From Microbacterium sp. MYb54 (GTDB lineage Bacteria; Actinomycetota; Actinomycetes; Actinomycetales; Microbacteriaceae): DNA of 64,000 nt. This document shows, piece after piece, positions 50,657 to 63,190 of this stretch. The DNA is taken from contig NZ_PCPA01000001.1 in the NCBI RefSeq assembly GCF_002979515.1, positions 372,001 to 436,000 on the forward strand, in the 5' to 3' direction. Each line of letters begins with the position of its first letter. Position 1 is the first letter of the stretch. The notes under the pieces are model-generated. The model was not told where the DNA came from. It ran no database searches and was given only the letters and a program-made list of their open reading frames with translations. The translations under genes and the position numbers were made by a program.

Positions 50657-51573
50657 GATCCGGCCTGCAGCTCTTCGCCGCCGCGCTGTCCGCGCCACCA
50701 GTCGACCGCGTTCATCGCTCCCTTGCCTGCCGGCTGGAGCCGTGAGACGGCCAATGCTCCGGTGGCCGTGCCGATCTGGAGTGCGGTCTTGGTTCCGCGG
50801 AAGCGCCCGGGTGCCAGTGGTTCGGCATCCGGGGCGGGCACGGCCTCGAGCACCTTGAGCGGCTGCCCTCCGACGGTCGTGTGCGCGCCGGGCTCGGGAG
50901 TGACCCCGCGGAAACGGGCGAACACGGCGTCGAGCGACTGGTTCCAATCGAGCAGTCCGTCGGCGAGCGTGAGCTTCGCGGCGAAGGTCGGCGTTCCCCT
51001 CTGGGGCACCGCTTTCGCCGTGCCGTCCGCGATCGCGGACACGACGTCGGCTGTGAGCTCTGCTCCATCCACCGCGAGGGCCTCGAGCGCCTCGCCGGCT
51101 GTCGCCGTCGCGACGACGTCGACCTCACGCTTGGCGAAGACGTCGCCGGCATCGAGCTCAGCGACGAGTTGGAAGACGCTGGCGCCGAGCACCTCGTCTC
51201 CGGCGATCAGCGCACGCTGGACGGGCGCGGCTCCACGCCAGGCAGGAAGCAGCGAGAAGTGCAGGTTGATCCAGCCAGCCGTCGGCGCAGAGAGCAGAGG
51301 CTCGCGCACCAGCCCGCCGTAAGCCACGATCACACCGAGCTCCACCTGCAGGGCCGAGATGTCCGCGGTCGCGGCATCGTCGAGTCGGGCGGTCTTGATG
51401 ACGGGGAGCCCCAGTTCCACGGCGGCCTGGGCCACGGGAGACGGGGTCAGCACGCGACGACGCCCGAGTGGCGCGTCAGGTCGTGTGACGACCGCAGCGA
51501 TGTCGTGGGACGCCGCGAGAAGACGGAGTGTGGGCACGGCGGCGGATGGTGTGCCGGCGAAGACGAGGCGCAT
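50653..51573 (-). CDS. fmt: Methionyl-tRNA formyltransferase
   Basis: 306 residues: RLVFAGTPSAAVPTL starts the Rossmann domain, INLHFSLLPAWRGAAPVQRAL carries the catalytic His, and the C-terminal beta-barrel (about 205-300) binds tRNA. It formylates the initiator tRNA with 10-formyl-THF. It follows priA by 18 bp and overlaps rsmB by 4 bp, the standard actinobacterial arrangement. Confidence 0.95.
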   Translation of the reverse strand: MRLVFAGTPSAAVPTLRLLAASHDIAAVVTRPDAPLGRRRVLTPSPVAQAAVELGLPVIKTARLDDAATADISALQVELGVIVAYGGLVREPLLSAPTAGWINLHFSLLPAWRGAAPVQRALIAGDEVLGASVFQLVAELDAGDVFAKREVDVVATATAGEALEALAVDGAELTADVVSAIADGTAKAVPQRGTPTFAAKLTLADGLLDWNQSLDAVFARFRGVTPEPGAHTTVGGQPLKVLEAVPAPDAEPLAPGRFRGTKTALQIGTATGALAVSRLQPAGKGAMNAVDWWRGQRGGEELQAGS

Positions 51574-51591
51574 GAAGGTTCTCCGGAAGGG

Positions 51592-53550
51592 TCAGAGCTC
51601 TGGTTCGAGGATATCGAGGCGGACGGAGAGCGTGCTCTTGGTCGCACGCCCCTTTCTGCGGCGGCCGCTCACGGCCTCGGCGACCACGGCCGCGCGCAGC
51701 GCTGTGGCCACGCGGGGCCCCGCGCCGTAGTCGAACCTGACGAGCGCCCGCACGCGGGGTGGGACGTCATCTGATTCGACGGGGACCGGGCCGAGCACCG
51801 CGCCCGGAGGCAGGGCGAGTTCGGAGAGGGCGGCGAGAGCGTTGCCGACCGCGAGAACCGAGCCCTGGACCAGCGCGACCCGGGTCGTCGGGGGCATGTG
51901 CAGAGGGGCTCTGCTCTCGAGCTCGGATCGGGCATGGGCGGCATGGTTCCACGTCGCCAGCGCCTTGGCCACTGCACCGTTCACTCCGACGAGATGGATG
52001 GGGGCACCGGGCGCCGCCAGCGCAGCGGCGTTCGACCACCAGCGCAGACAGGACTCGGCGACACGCAGATCGGGCGCCTGGAGCATTCGCGGGCCGTCGA
52101 GGAGGACGACTGCGCGGTAACCGCCTTCGGCGATCGGTTCTGCGCCGCGGGTCGCGACCACCAGCGCAGGTTTGGCAGGGACACGCTCCACCGGGTGCGC
52201 GCCGTCCGCGACGATCACGCGCACACCGGGGAACGCCCTACCGAGTTCGTCAGCGGTGCGCTCGCTCCCTGACGAGGCGAGGCGCAGCTTCGTGGAAGAG
52301 CAGGAAGAGCACGCCCAGGCACTCGCCGCGCGACCGCACCACCCGCACACGGGGACGGCGCCACGATGCTTCGCGCCGAGAGGACCGCCGCAGTGGGCGC
52401 ATCGGGCCGGAGCCCGGCACTCCGCGCACACCAGTGACGGAGAGAACCCCGGCCGCGAGACCTGCACGAGCACCGGCCCCTCTGCGGCCGCGTTGCGGGC
52501 GGCGAGGAATGCGGACGACGGCATCCGCTGCGCCGTGGGCTGCTCCATCTCCTGCGGTGTGCTGAGAACCACGCGCGGGAGCACGCGGCGCGCTGCCCTG
52601 ACGTCGTGCAGCCAACCGAGGACGACGAGACGCTCCACATCGGTGGTGCGGGTGTGCCCGGCGAACAGGAGCGCTGAGCCCTCGAGCTCCTGCCGAAGCA
52701 GCGCCGCATCTCGCGCGTTGACATAGGGGGCCAGCTGCTCCCCCAGAAGCGGGTCGCCGTCGTCCCAGAGCGCCACCAGGCCCGCTACGACCGGAGAGTA
52801 GACGGCCGAGCGGTTTCCCACCACGATGCACGGGGCATCTTCGAGAGTGCGCAGGAAGCCGCGATAGCGGTCGGGGTTGGTCTGCCGGGAGTCGTGACGC
52901 ACCACCGCCTCGGCAGGAACGAGCGTCTCGAGCGCGACCAGGAGTCGGTCGAGGTCTCGGCTGTCGGGGACGACGATGATCGACGACTTGCCGGCGGCGA
53001 GCATCCGCGCCGCGGAGGATGCCAGCAGCCTCGCCCATCCCTGCACTGCGTCGACCAGCTGGGGAATCGCCTCCACTGCCGCACGACCGCCCGAGTCGAG
53101 GACGGCATCGAGGCCTTCGTAAAGGCTGACGGTGTCTTCCGCGAGCACGAGTGCCTCTGCATCGGGTGTCGCGGCCGGTGTGTCGCGGGTCCAGGCCTTC
53201 TCCACGCGCACTTGACGTTTCGGGATCACCAGTCGCAGCACGTCGGAGGCGGAACCGGCGGCCCGATCCGCGACACGTCGCGCGAGGGTGTGCAGTCGTT
53301 CCGGGAGCACCGGCACCGTGGATACCACGCTCTCGACCTCCGAGAGCGCCCGGTCGGCGTCGTCCTCGGTGTCGATCTCGACGACGTAGCCGTCGACCAT
53401 CCGCCCTGCGGTACGCAGCGGCACCTGCACGCGGACGCCCAGGGGCACGTCGCCCAACGCCGCCGGAAGGGCGTAGTCGAACAGTCGGTCGAGCTGCGGC
53501 AGGGGCGAATCGAGGAGCACGCGCGCGATGCGCCGGCTCTCCGGAGGCAT
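51592..53550 (-). CDS. priA: PriA-like primosomal protein, helicase motifs lost
   Basis: 652 residues. The N-terminal DNA-binding domain (ARVLLDSPLPQLDRLFDYALP) and the zinc-binding region (CAEC, CAHC, CGWC, CSSC) are retained. The helicase core lacks Walker A (the region reads LAAGKSSIIVVPDS) and has LWDDGDPL where DEAH is expected, so it probably cannot unwind DNA. This is the known state of actinobacterial PriA rather than a pseudogene. Role probably replication restart scaffold. ATG 53550, 16 bp after metK, no visible ribosome binding site. Confidence 0.88.
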   Translation of the reverse strand: MPPESRRIARVLLDSPLPQLDRLFDYALPAALGDVPLGVRVQVPLRTAGRMVDGYVVEIDTEDDADRALSEVESVVSTVPVLPERLHTLARRVADRAAGSASDVLRLVIPKRQVRVEKAWTRDTPAATPDAEALVLAEDTVSLYEGLDAVLDSGGRAAVEAIPQLVDAVQGWARLLASSAARMLAAGKSSIIVVPDSRDLDRLLVALETLVPAEAVVRHDSRQTNPDRYRGFLRTLEDAPCIVVGNRSAVYSPVVAGLVALWDDGDPLLGEQLAPYVNARDAALLRQELEGSALLFAGHTRTTDVERLVVLGWLHDVRAARRVLPRVVLSTPQEMEQPTAQRMPSSAFLAARNAAAEGPVLVQVSRPGFSPSLVCAECRAPARCAHCGGPLGAKHRGAVPVCGWCGRAASAWACSSCSSTKLRLASSGSERTADELGRAFPGVRVIVADGAHPVERVPAKPALVVATRGAEPIAEGGYRAVVLLDGPRMLQAPDLRVAESCLRWWSNAAALAAPGAPIHLVGVNGAVAKALATWNHAAHARSELESRAPLHMPPTTRVALVQGSVLAVGNALAALSELALPPGAVLGPVPVESDDVPPRVRALVRFDYGAGPRVATALRAAVVAEAVSGRRRKGRATKSTLSVRLDILEPEL

Positions 53551-53566
53551 CAGGACCGCGGTCCCA

Positions 53567-54760
53567 TCAGAGCCCGGCAGCGCGGCGCAGCTCTTCGGCG
53601 CGGTCGGTGCGCTCCCAGGTGAAGTCGGGGAGCTCGCGGCCGAAGTGCCCGTAGGCGGCCGTCTGGGCGTAGATCGGGCGCAGCAGGTCGAGCTGCTCGA
53701 TGATGGCCTGAGGACGCAGGTCGAACACCTCGTTGATCGCACGGGTGATGGCTTCGTCAGACACCTTGCCGGTGCCGAACGATTCGACGTACAGCCCGAC
53801 GGGCCGAGCGACGCCGATCGCGTAGGCGACCTGAACTTCGAGGCGATCTGCGAGGCCCGCTGCCACCGCGTTCTTCGCCACCCACCGGGTCGCGTAGGCA
53901 CCGGAACGATCGACCTTGGAGGGGTCTTTGCCGCTGAAGGCACCGCCGCCATGGCGTGCTGCTCCCCCATAGGTGTCGATGATGATCTTGCGTCCGGTGA
54001 GACCGGCATCACCCTTGGGGCCACCGGTCACGAAGGGACCAGCGGGATTGATGTAGAAGGTGACGTCATCGAGGTCGAGGCCTGTCGTCTCGAGCACCGG
54101 GTCGATCACGTGCTCGCGGACCTGCGCCTGGAGCTCTTCCTGAGAGATCTCCGGGTGGTGCTGAGTGGAGACCACGACCGCGTCGACCGTCTTCGGCGTG
54201 AAGCCGTCGTAGCCGAGCGTGACCTGGGTCTTGCCGTCGGGGCGCAGGAACGGCAGTGCACCACTGCGACGCACCTCGGTGAGACGCTCAGCGAGACGGT
54301 GTGCAGTCCACGCGGCCATCGGCATGAGCTGCGGGGTCTCGTTCGTCGCGAAACCGAACATGATGCCCTGGTCGCCGGCGCCGAGGGCATCGAGCGGGTC
54401 GACGGATGATCCGTCGCGGTGCTCCTGCGCGCTGTCGACACCGTGGGCGATGTCAGTCGACTGCTCCCCCACCGAGACGCTGACGCCGCAGGAAGAACCA
54501 TCGAAACCGGTGTCGCTGGAGGTGTAGCCGATCCCGTTCACGACCTGGCGGACGATCGTGGGGATGTCGACGTAGGCGTCGGTGCGGATCTCACCCGCCA
54601 CATGCACGAGGCCCGTCGTGACGAGCGTCTCGACCGCGACGCGAGAACCCTTGTCCTTCGCGATGAGGCCGTCGAGGATGCTGTCCGAGATCTGGTCGCA
54701 GATCTTGTCCGGGTGCCCTTCGGTGACGGACTCGGACGTGAACAGACGCAAGGCGCTCAT
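53567..54760 (-). CDS. metK: S-adenosylmethionine synthetase
   Basis: 397 residues: [20 protein letters not shown] at the start, [12 protein letters not shown] and [16 protein letters not shown] are the MetK signatures. It forms SAM from ATP and methionine. ATG 54760 gives the conserved start. There is no SAM riboswitch in the 88 bp upstream; that gap contains only the rpoZ terminator hairpin and GGAGGG. coaBC, often found before metK in actinobacteria, is missing. Confidence 0.97.
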   Translation of the reverse strand: MSALRLFTSESVTEGHPDKICDQISDSILDGLIAKDKGSRVAVETLVTTGLVHVAGEIRTDAYVDIPTIVRQVVNGIGYTSSDTGFDGSSCGVSVSVGEQSTDIAHGVDSAQEHRDGSSVDPLDALGAGDQGIMFGFATNETPQLMPMAAWTAHRLAERLTEVRRSGALPFLRPDGKTQVTLGYDGFTPKTVDAVVVSTQHHPEISQEELQAQVREHVIDPVLETTGLDLDDVTFYINPAGPFVTGGPKGDAGLTGRKIIIDTYGGAARHGGGAFSGKDPSKVDRSGAYATRWVAKNAVAAGLADRLEVQVAYAIGVARPVGLYVESFGTGKVSDEAITRAINEVFDLRPQAIIEQLDLLRPIYAQTAAYGHFGRELPDFTWERTDRAEELRRAAGL

Positions 54761-54809
54761 CGATACTCCAGAACGGGACGGACGGAAGGAGGGTGTTGCA
54801 CCCATTCTG

Positions 54810-54841
54810 GACCGCGCCTCCGACAGACGGGAGGCGCGGTC
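54810..54841 (-). terminator. Terminator-like hairpin after rpoZ
   Basis: GACCGCGCCTCC (54810-54821) and its exact complement at 54830-54841 form a 12-bp stem with an 8-base loop, 7 bp after the rpoZ stop. No clear T-run follows, as is common in GC-rich actinobacteria. It may insulate metK. Confidence 0.65.
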
Positions 54842-54848
54842 TCGAATA

Positions 54849-55103
54849 TCACTCTGCGTGACGCAGGCGGAGTTTGTCCTCGTTGATCTCGTGCAGCGCG
54901 ATGGTGAGCGGCTTGTCCTCGACCGAGGAGTCCACGAGCGGGCCGACGTTGTCGAAGAGGTTTCCCTCGTGCAGGTCGGAGTAGTAGTCGTTGATCTGGC
55001 GCGCGCGCTTGGCGGCGTAGATCACGAGCTCGTACTTCGAGTCGACGCGGTCGAGCAGGTTGTCGATGGGGGGATCGATGATTCCGTTGTTGTGTCCGGC
55101 CAT
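54849..55103 (-). CDS. rpoZ: RNA polymerase omega subunit
   Basis: 84 residues: [24 protein letters not shown] is the omega core that clamps the beta' C-terminus. The protein ends with [24 protein letters not shown] site precedes the ATG by about 8 nt. It lies 65 bp after gmk and before metK. Confidence 0.95.
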   Translation of the reverse strand: MAGHNNGIIDPPIDNLLDRVDSKYELVIYAAKRARQINDYYSDLHEGNLFDNVGPLVDSSVEDKPLTIALHEINEDKLRLRHAE

Positions 55104-55168
55104 GATGAGACCTCCTGATCAGGCGACGAGATCGTCGCGAAGACGGTGCGAAAGGCGCGCGAAGACGC

Positions 55169-56080
55169 TCAGCGCGCAGAGCTTGTAGACAATTCTACGA
55201 CCTCGCGAGCCGCCGTGGCGACGTCCTCGTTCACGACGAGGTGATCGAACTCGTTCTGAGCGGCGAGTTCGACCTTCGCGGTGCGCAGTCGTCTGGCCCG
55301 TTCCTCGGCATCTTCCGTGCCTCGTCCGACCAGTCGATGCACGAGTTCGTCCCAGCTCGGGGGCAGCAGGAAGATCAGCGTCGCCGACGGCTCGGCGCGC
55401 CGAACCTGACGTGCGCCCTGCAGATCGATCTCGAGCAGGACCGTCTTGCCCTCGGCCAGCGCGGCGTCGATCGGTGCGCGCGGCGTGCCGTAGCGGGATC
55501 GGTTGTGCACCACGGCGTACTCGAGCAGCTCGTCGTCGGCGATGAGCCGGTCGAACTCGGCGTCGTCCACGAAGTAGTAGTGCACGCCGTCGATCTCACC
55601 CGGCCGCGGAGGTCGGGTCGTCGCCGATACCGACAGGTGGATCTCCGGGTTATTCTCGCGGATGTGCGCGGCGACCGTCCCCTTCCCCACGGCGGTGGGG
55701 CCGGCGAGAACCAGCAGCCGGCTCCGCGCATCGCGAGGGGTCGGCACCGGGAAGCGGGAGTCGAGCCACGTCTCCAGCACCCGGCGCTGGCGGGCACCGA
55801 GACCACCGAGACGCTTGACCGGGGAGATGTGCAGCTCTTCGAGAACGCGGTCGCGCTTGCCGGCGCCGATCGCCGGGAGAGCCAGCAGGAAGTCGGTGAT
55901 GCGCATCGAACCCTCGACGGAGTCGGCATCCGCCGACGCGCGATGGAGGACCGTCTGCGGTGTCACCACGCGCATCGTGAGGTCGCGTTTGACCGAGGCT
56001 CTGGCGCGGCGGCGCTCGACAGCGCGGCGGGCGGCCGCGGCTCTGTCGACCTCGGGAACCGTGCGCTGAGCGTCAGACAC
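55169..56080 (-). CDS. gmk: Guanylate kinase with an N-terminal mIHF-type DNA-binding domain
   Basis: 303 residues, about 100 longer than ordinary Gmk. Residues 17-105 match actinobacterial integration host factor mIHF: RARASVK, then [14 protein letters not shown] (60-72) and [18 protein letters not shown] (85-102), the helix-two-turn-helix that binds DNA. From about 121 guanylate kinase follows, with P-loop GPTAVGKGT (127-135), [19 protein letters not shown], and the GMP site [10 protein letters not shown]. It phosphorylates GMP to GDP. No stop or start separates the parts. In mycobacteria mihF and gmk are separate neighbours at the same place, so this is a fusion. GTG start, 8-bp overlap with pyrF. 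Confidence 0.93.
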   Translation of the reverse strand: MSDAQRTVPEVDRAAAARRAVERRRARASVKRDLTMRVVTPQTVLHRASADADSVEGSMRITDFLLALPAIGAGKRDRVLEELHISPVKRLGGLGARQRRVLETWLDSRFPVPTPRDARSRLLVLAGPTAVGKGTVAAHIRENNPEIHLSVSATTRPPRPGEIDGVHYYFVDDAEFDRLIADDELLEYAVVHNRSRYGTPRAPIDAALAEGKTVLLEIDLQGARQVRRAEPSATLIFLLPPSWDELVHRLVGRGTEDAEERARRLRTAKVELAAQNEFDHLVVNEDVATAAREVVELSTSSAR

Positions 56081-56914
56081 CGGCCACCTCGAGATACTCG
56101 GAGGCCCGTGCGGAGATCGCCTCGGGCAGATCAGCAGGGCCGGCGGAGAGGATGCTGCGGCTCTCGCTCGCGATCACCGCAGCAGACATCTCACCGAACC
56201 GGGGGCGGAGATCGGCGGGCGTCGCCCCCTGAGCACCGAAGCCCGGGGCGAGGATGGGCGCCGCCGGAGCGAAGGGCTCGATACCCGCCTGTGTCCAGTC
56301 GACGGTCGCGCCGATGACGAAGCCGAAGCTCCCCCACTCCCCTGCCGCAGAGAGTTCGGCGTTGCGCGCGGAGACCTCGGCGATGACCGACGCCGACACC
56401 GTCGCGTCAGTGGAACCGGTGGAGCGCTGCAGCCCTTCAGCCTCGGGGTTGCTGGTCGCGGCGAGCACGAACACGCCCTTCCCGTACTTCTCCGCGAGGG
56501 TGAAGGTCCCATCCAGAGCACCCACTCCGAGGAAGGGACTCACAGTGAGAGCATCCGCCTCCAGAGGGGAACCCGGAGTGAGCCAGGCACGGGCGTAGTC
56601 GTCCATCGTCGAGCCGATGTCGCCGCGCTTGGCATCAGCGATGACGATCAGGCCGGCCGCGCGAGACGCGGCGAGGACCTCTTCCAGGGTCGCGATGCCC
56701 GCAGACCCGAAACGCTCGAAGAACGAGACCTGGGGCTTCACGAAACCGACCCGTCCCGCGGCCGCCTCGACCGTGCGCAATCCGAACTCGCGGACGCCCT
56801 GCGCATCGGCGGTCAGCCCCCACGCCGCGAGCAGCGCGGCGTGGGGGTCGATTCCGACGCAGAGCGGTCCCCGCGCGTGCAGCGCGGCTCGGACCCGCTC
56901 GCCGAAGCGTTCGC

Positions 56915-56918
<4 letters not shown>
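56073..56918 (-). CDS. pyrF: Orotidine 5'-phosphate decarboxylase, type 2
   Basis: 281 residues. The catalytic block is [13 protein letters not shown] with Lys97 and the Asp residues; [13 protein letters not shown] starts the protein and [13 protein letters not shown] is the phosphate site. The longer type-2 form is normal in actinobacteria. It makes UMP from OMP, the last step of the pathway encoded by this cluster. GTG 56918 overlaps the carB stop by 4 bp. Confidence 0.96.
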
Positions 56919-60201
<3,283 letters not shown>

Positions 60202-60202
<1 letters not shown>

Positions 60203-61380
60203 TACTTGGAGTCCTTCTGGCTTGCGATGACCAGGTCGCGGAACCTGTCGAAGAGGTAGTTGGCGTCGTGCGGGCCCGCTGCCGCCTCGGGGTGGTACTG
60301 CACCGAGAAGGCGGGGATGTCGAGAGCGCGGAGCCCCTCGACCACGTTGTCGTTGAGGCCGACGTGACTGACCTCGACCTTGCCGTAGCCGTTCGGGCTG
60401 TCGAAGGTGCCCTCGATCGGAGCCTCGACCGCGAAGCCGTGGTTGTGGGCGGTGATCTCGACCTTGCCGGTCTGCTTGTCCAGCACCGGCTGGTTGATGC
60501 CGCGGTGACCGAACGGCAGCTTGTAGGTGCCGAGACCCAGCGCACGACCGAGCAGCTGGTTGCCGAAGCAGATCCCGAAGAACGGAAGGCCGTCATCGAG
60601 GACCGAGCGCAGCAGCTCGACGTGGTCGCCGGAGGCCGCGGGATCGCCGGGCCCGTTCGAGTAGAAGACGGCGACAGGGTCGACCGCCCGGATCTCGTCG
60701 ATCGTGACGCTCTGTGGGAGCACGTGCACCTCGAAGCCGCGCGCGGCGAGGTTGTCGATCGTCGCCTGCTTGACGCCGAGGTCGAGCACGGCGAGGTTGC
60801 CGATCCGCTCCCCCATGGCGGTCGTCACGGTCGCGACGTCGACCGAGACCTCGGCCGACAGGTTGCGTCCTGCCATCTCGGGCGCTTCGCGGACGATGCG
60901 CACCTGCTCATCGGGGTCGAGCGCCGCGTCGGCACCGGAGAAGATGCCGCCGCGCATGGAGCCGGCAGAGCGGATGTGGCGGGTGATCGACCGCGTGTCG
61001 ATACCGCTGATCCCCACGATGCCGTCCTCCACGAGCACGTCGTCGAGGGAGGCGTTCGCGCGCCAGTTCGACACGACGCGCGAGGGGTCGCGCACGATGT
61101 AGCCCGCGACCCAGATGCGGCGCGACTCGGCGTCTTCGTCATTCATGCCGGTGTTGCCGATGTGCGGCGCGGTCTGCAGCACGATCTGTCCCGCGTACGA
61201 CGGGTCTGTGATCGTCTCCTGGTATCCGGACATGCCGGTGGCGAAGACGACCTCACCGAGAGTGCGCCCGCGAGCGCCGTACGCGCGTCCGGTGTGGCGG
61301 GTGCCGTCTTCCAGGACGAGGACGGCGGGATCGGGAAGCTGGGCAGCGGGGGTCTGCCCGGAGTTTGTCGAGAGTGTCAT
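60202..61380 (-). CDS. carA: Carbamoyl-phosphate synthase small subunit
   Basis: 392 residues. The C-terminal glutaminase has the nucleophile Cys271 in [12 protein letters not shown] and the catalytic His-Pro-Glu near the end ([11 protein letters not shown]). It supplies ammonia to CarB. The ATG overlaps the stop of the PH-like gene by 4 bp, so it is coupled to the upstream genes. Confidence 0.97.
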
Positions 61381-61889
61381 GACGTTGCTCCTGTGTAGGG
61401 GGCGGCGGGGACGAGCCGCTGCAGGTCGGAGATGAGGTTCTTGGGGTCGCCGGTGGCGAGGCGCAGGTAGCTGTCGACGATCGTGTCGTCGTCGATGCTC
61501 CAGGCGATGCGCACGAGACCGCCGGGCTCCACGACACGGTCGATCGTGACCGTGGCGCGGTCGATGGCGACGAGCCGGTCCTTCGCCAGGAAGACCGTCG
61601 GTGCGCCGTCGAGGCAGAGGGCGATACCGCGATCCGTGAGCGCGAGCTCGCCGCGTGCCCGGTACGCGAGGGGCGACACCGCGAGACGCTCGAGCGGCTG
61701 CTCGTGCCGTGTCGTCGACACGTACAGCACCTCGTCGCGGCGGGCGACCTCTGCGTGCTCAGGGACACCCAGCGGGGCCGTGAACGCGGAATCGCGGCGG
61801 ATTCGTCGTCGCCAGGCGAGGAGCATGACCAGCAGCACGAGGAGTGCGAACGCGATCGTGATCGCGACGGCCAGATCCCGAGCGCTCAT
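61377..61889 (-). CDS. PH-like-domain membrane protein of unknown function in the pyr operon
   Basis: 170 residues: one N-terminal membrane helix (about 7-26, [20 protein letters not shown]), a basic cytoplasmic anchor (RRRIRRD), and a small soluble PH-like domain (about 60-160) with [16 protein letters not shown]. It overlaps pyrC and carA by 4 bp on each side (ATGA), so it is made together with them. No enzymatic motif is seen. Its place suggests a helper or regulator of pyrimidine synthesis at the membrane, but that is inference. Confidence 0.8.
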   Translation of the reverse strand: MSARDLAVAITIAFALLVLLVMLLAWRRRIRRDSAFTAPLGVPEHAEVARRDEVLYVSTTRHEQPLERLAVSPLAYRARGELALTDRGIALCLDGAPTVFLAKDRLVAIDRATVTIDRVVEPGGLVRIAWSIDDDTIVDSYLRLATGDPKNLISDLQRLVPAAPYTGATS

Positions 61890-63190
61890 GCGCGAAGCTC
61901 CTCGACGACGCTGCCGCCGTCGACCGTGAGGATGCCGCCGTGGATCGTGTACTCCACCCGTCCGGGGAGAGCGCGGCCGAGGTACGGCGAGTTGACGCTC
62001 CGACCGTGGAGGTCGGCCTCGGTGAAGACGCCGTCGACCGAGGCGTCGTACAGAGTGATCTGGGCGGGCTGTCCGACCTCGAGCGGCGTGCCGTGTCCGG
62101 CGAGCCGCCCGATCTGGGCCGGTGCCGCACTCATCACCCGCGCGATGTCGGCCCACTCGAGCAGGCCGGTCTGCACCATCGACTGGTGCACGACGCGAAG
62201 CGCGCTCTCGAGACCGACCATGCCGTTCGCGGCGGCCTGCCACTCGCACGCCTTGTGCTCGCTCGGGTGCGGTGCGTGGTCGGTGGCGACGATGTCGATC
62301 GTGCCGTCGGCGAGGCCCTCGCGCACGGCGAGCACATCCTCTGCCCGACGCAGCGGCGGGTTGACCTTGTAGCGCGCGTCATATCCGCGGACGAGCTCGT
62401 CGGTCAGCAGCAGGTGATGCGGGGTGACCTCGGCCGTGACGTTGATGCCGCGTTTCTTGGCCCAGCGGATGATGTCCACGGAACCGGCGGTCGAGAGGTG
62501 GCAGACGTGCAGTCGCGAGCCGACGTGCTCGGCAAGCAAGACGTCGCGGGCGATGATCGATTCCTCGGCGGCTGCGGGCCAGCCGGCGAGGCCCAGCTCG
62601 GCCGACACCGTGCCCTCGTTCATCTGCGCGCCCTCGGTGAGACGGGGGTCCTGCGCATGCTGGGCGATGACACCGTCGAACGACTTCACGTACTCCAGTG
62701 CGCGGCGCATGATGAGCGGGTCGAACACGCAGAAGCCGTCATCGCTGAAGACGCGGACCTGTGCGCGGGACGTCGCCATCGCGCCCAGCTCAGCGAGCCG
62801 CTCGCCCTTCTGGCCCACCGTGACGGCACCGATGGGCTGCACCGTGGCGTAGCCGGCCGCTTCTCCGAGCGCGAGCTCCTGCTCTACCACACCCGCGGTA
62901 TCGGCGACCGGCGAGGTGTTGGGCATCGCGAAGACGGCGGTGAAACCACCGGCGGCCGCAGCCCTCGTGCCGGTGAGGATCGTCTCCGATGCCTCGTAGC
63001 CCGGCTCCCGCAGGTGCGTGTGCAGGTCGACCAGGCCCGGCAGGGCGACGAGCCCCGCCGCGTCGATGACGCGGGCGCCGGAGCGCTTCAGCCCGGTGCC
63101 GATCTCGGCGATCCGGCCGTCTTCGATGATGATGTCGGCGCTCTCGGCACCGAGCAGCTGTGCACCGGTGATGACGAGGGTCTCGTTCAC
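61886..63190 (-). CDS. pyrC: Dihydroorotase
   Basis: 434 residues. Metal-binding HTHLREPG is at 57-64; the second signature ATDHAPH lies near 306. This is the long class I dihydroorotase. It closes carbamoyl aspartate to dihydroorotate. The GTG at 63190 overlaps the pyrB stop (GTGA). Confidence 0.97.
   Translation of the reverse strand: MNETLVITGAQLLGAESADIIIEDGRIAEIGTGLKRSGARVIDAAGLVALPGLVDLHTHLREPGYEASETILTGTRAAAAGGFTAVFAMPNTSPVADTAGVVEQELALGEAAGYATVQPIGAVTVGQKGERLAELGAMATSRAQVRVFSDDGFCVFDPLIMRRALEYVKSFDGVIAQHAQDPRLTEGAQMNEGTVSAELGLAGWPAAAEESIIARDVLLAEHVGSRLHVCHLSTAGSVDIIRWAKKRGINVTAEVTPHHLLLTDELVRGYDARYKVNPPLRRAEDVLAVREGLADGTIDIVATDHAPHPSEHKACEWQAAANGMVGLESALRVVHQSMVQTGLLEWADIARVMSAAPAQIGRLAGHGTPLEVGQPAQITLYDASVDGVFTEADLHGRSVNSPYLGRALPGRVEYTIHGGILTVDGGSVVEELRA

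Noticed and set aside
51592..53550. priA as a pseudogene because helicase motifs are missing
   Set aside because: The reading frame is intact, zinc motifs are kept and loss of the helicase motifs is normal for actinobacterial PriA.
54761..54848. SAM riboswitch upstream of metK
   Set aside because: The 88-bp gap contains a simple 12-bp hairpin and a short second one, without the conserved core of SAM riboswitches.
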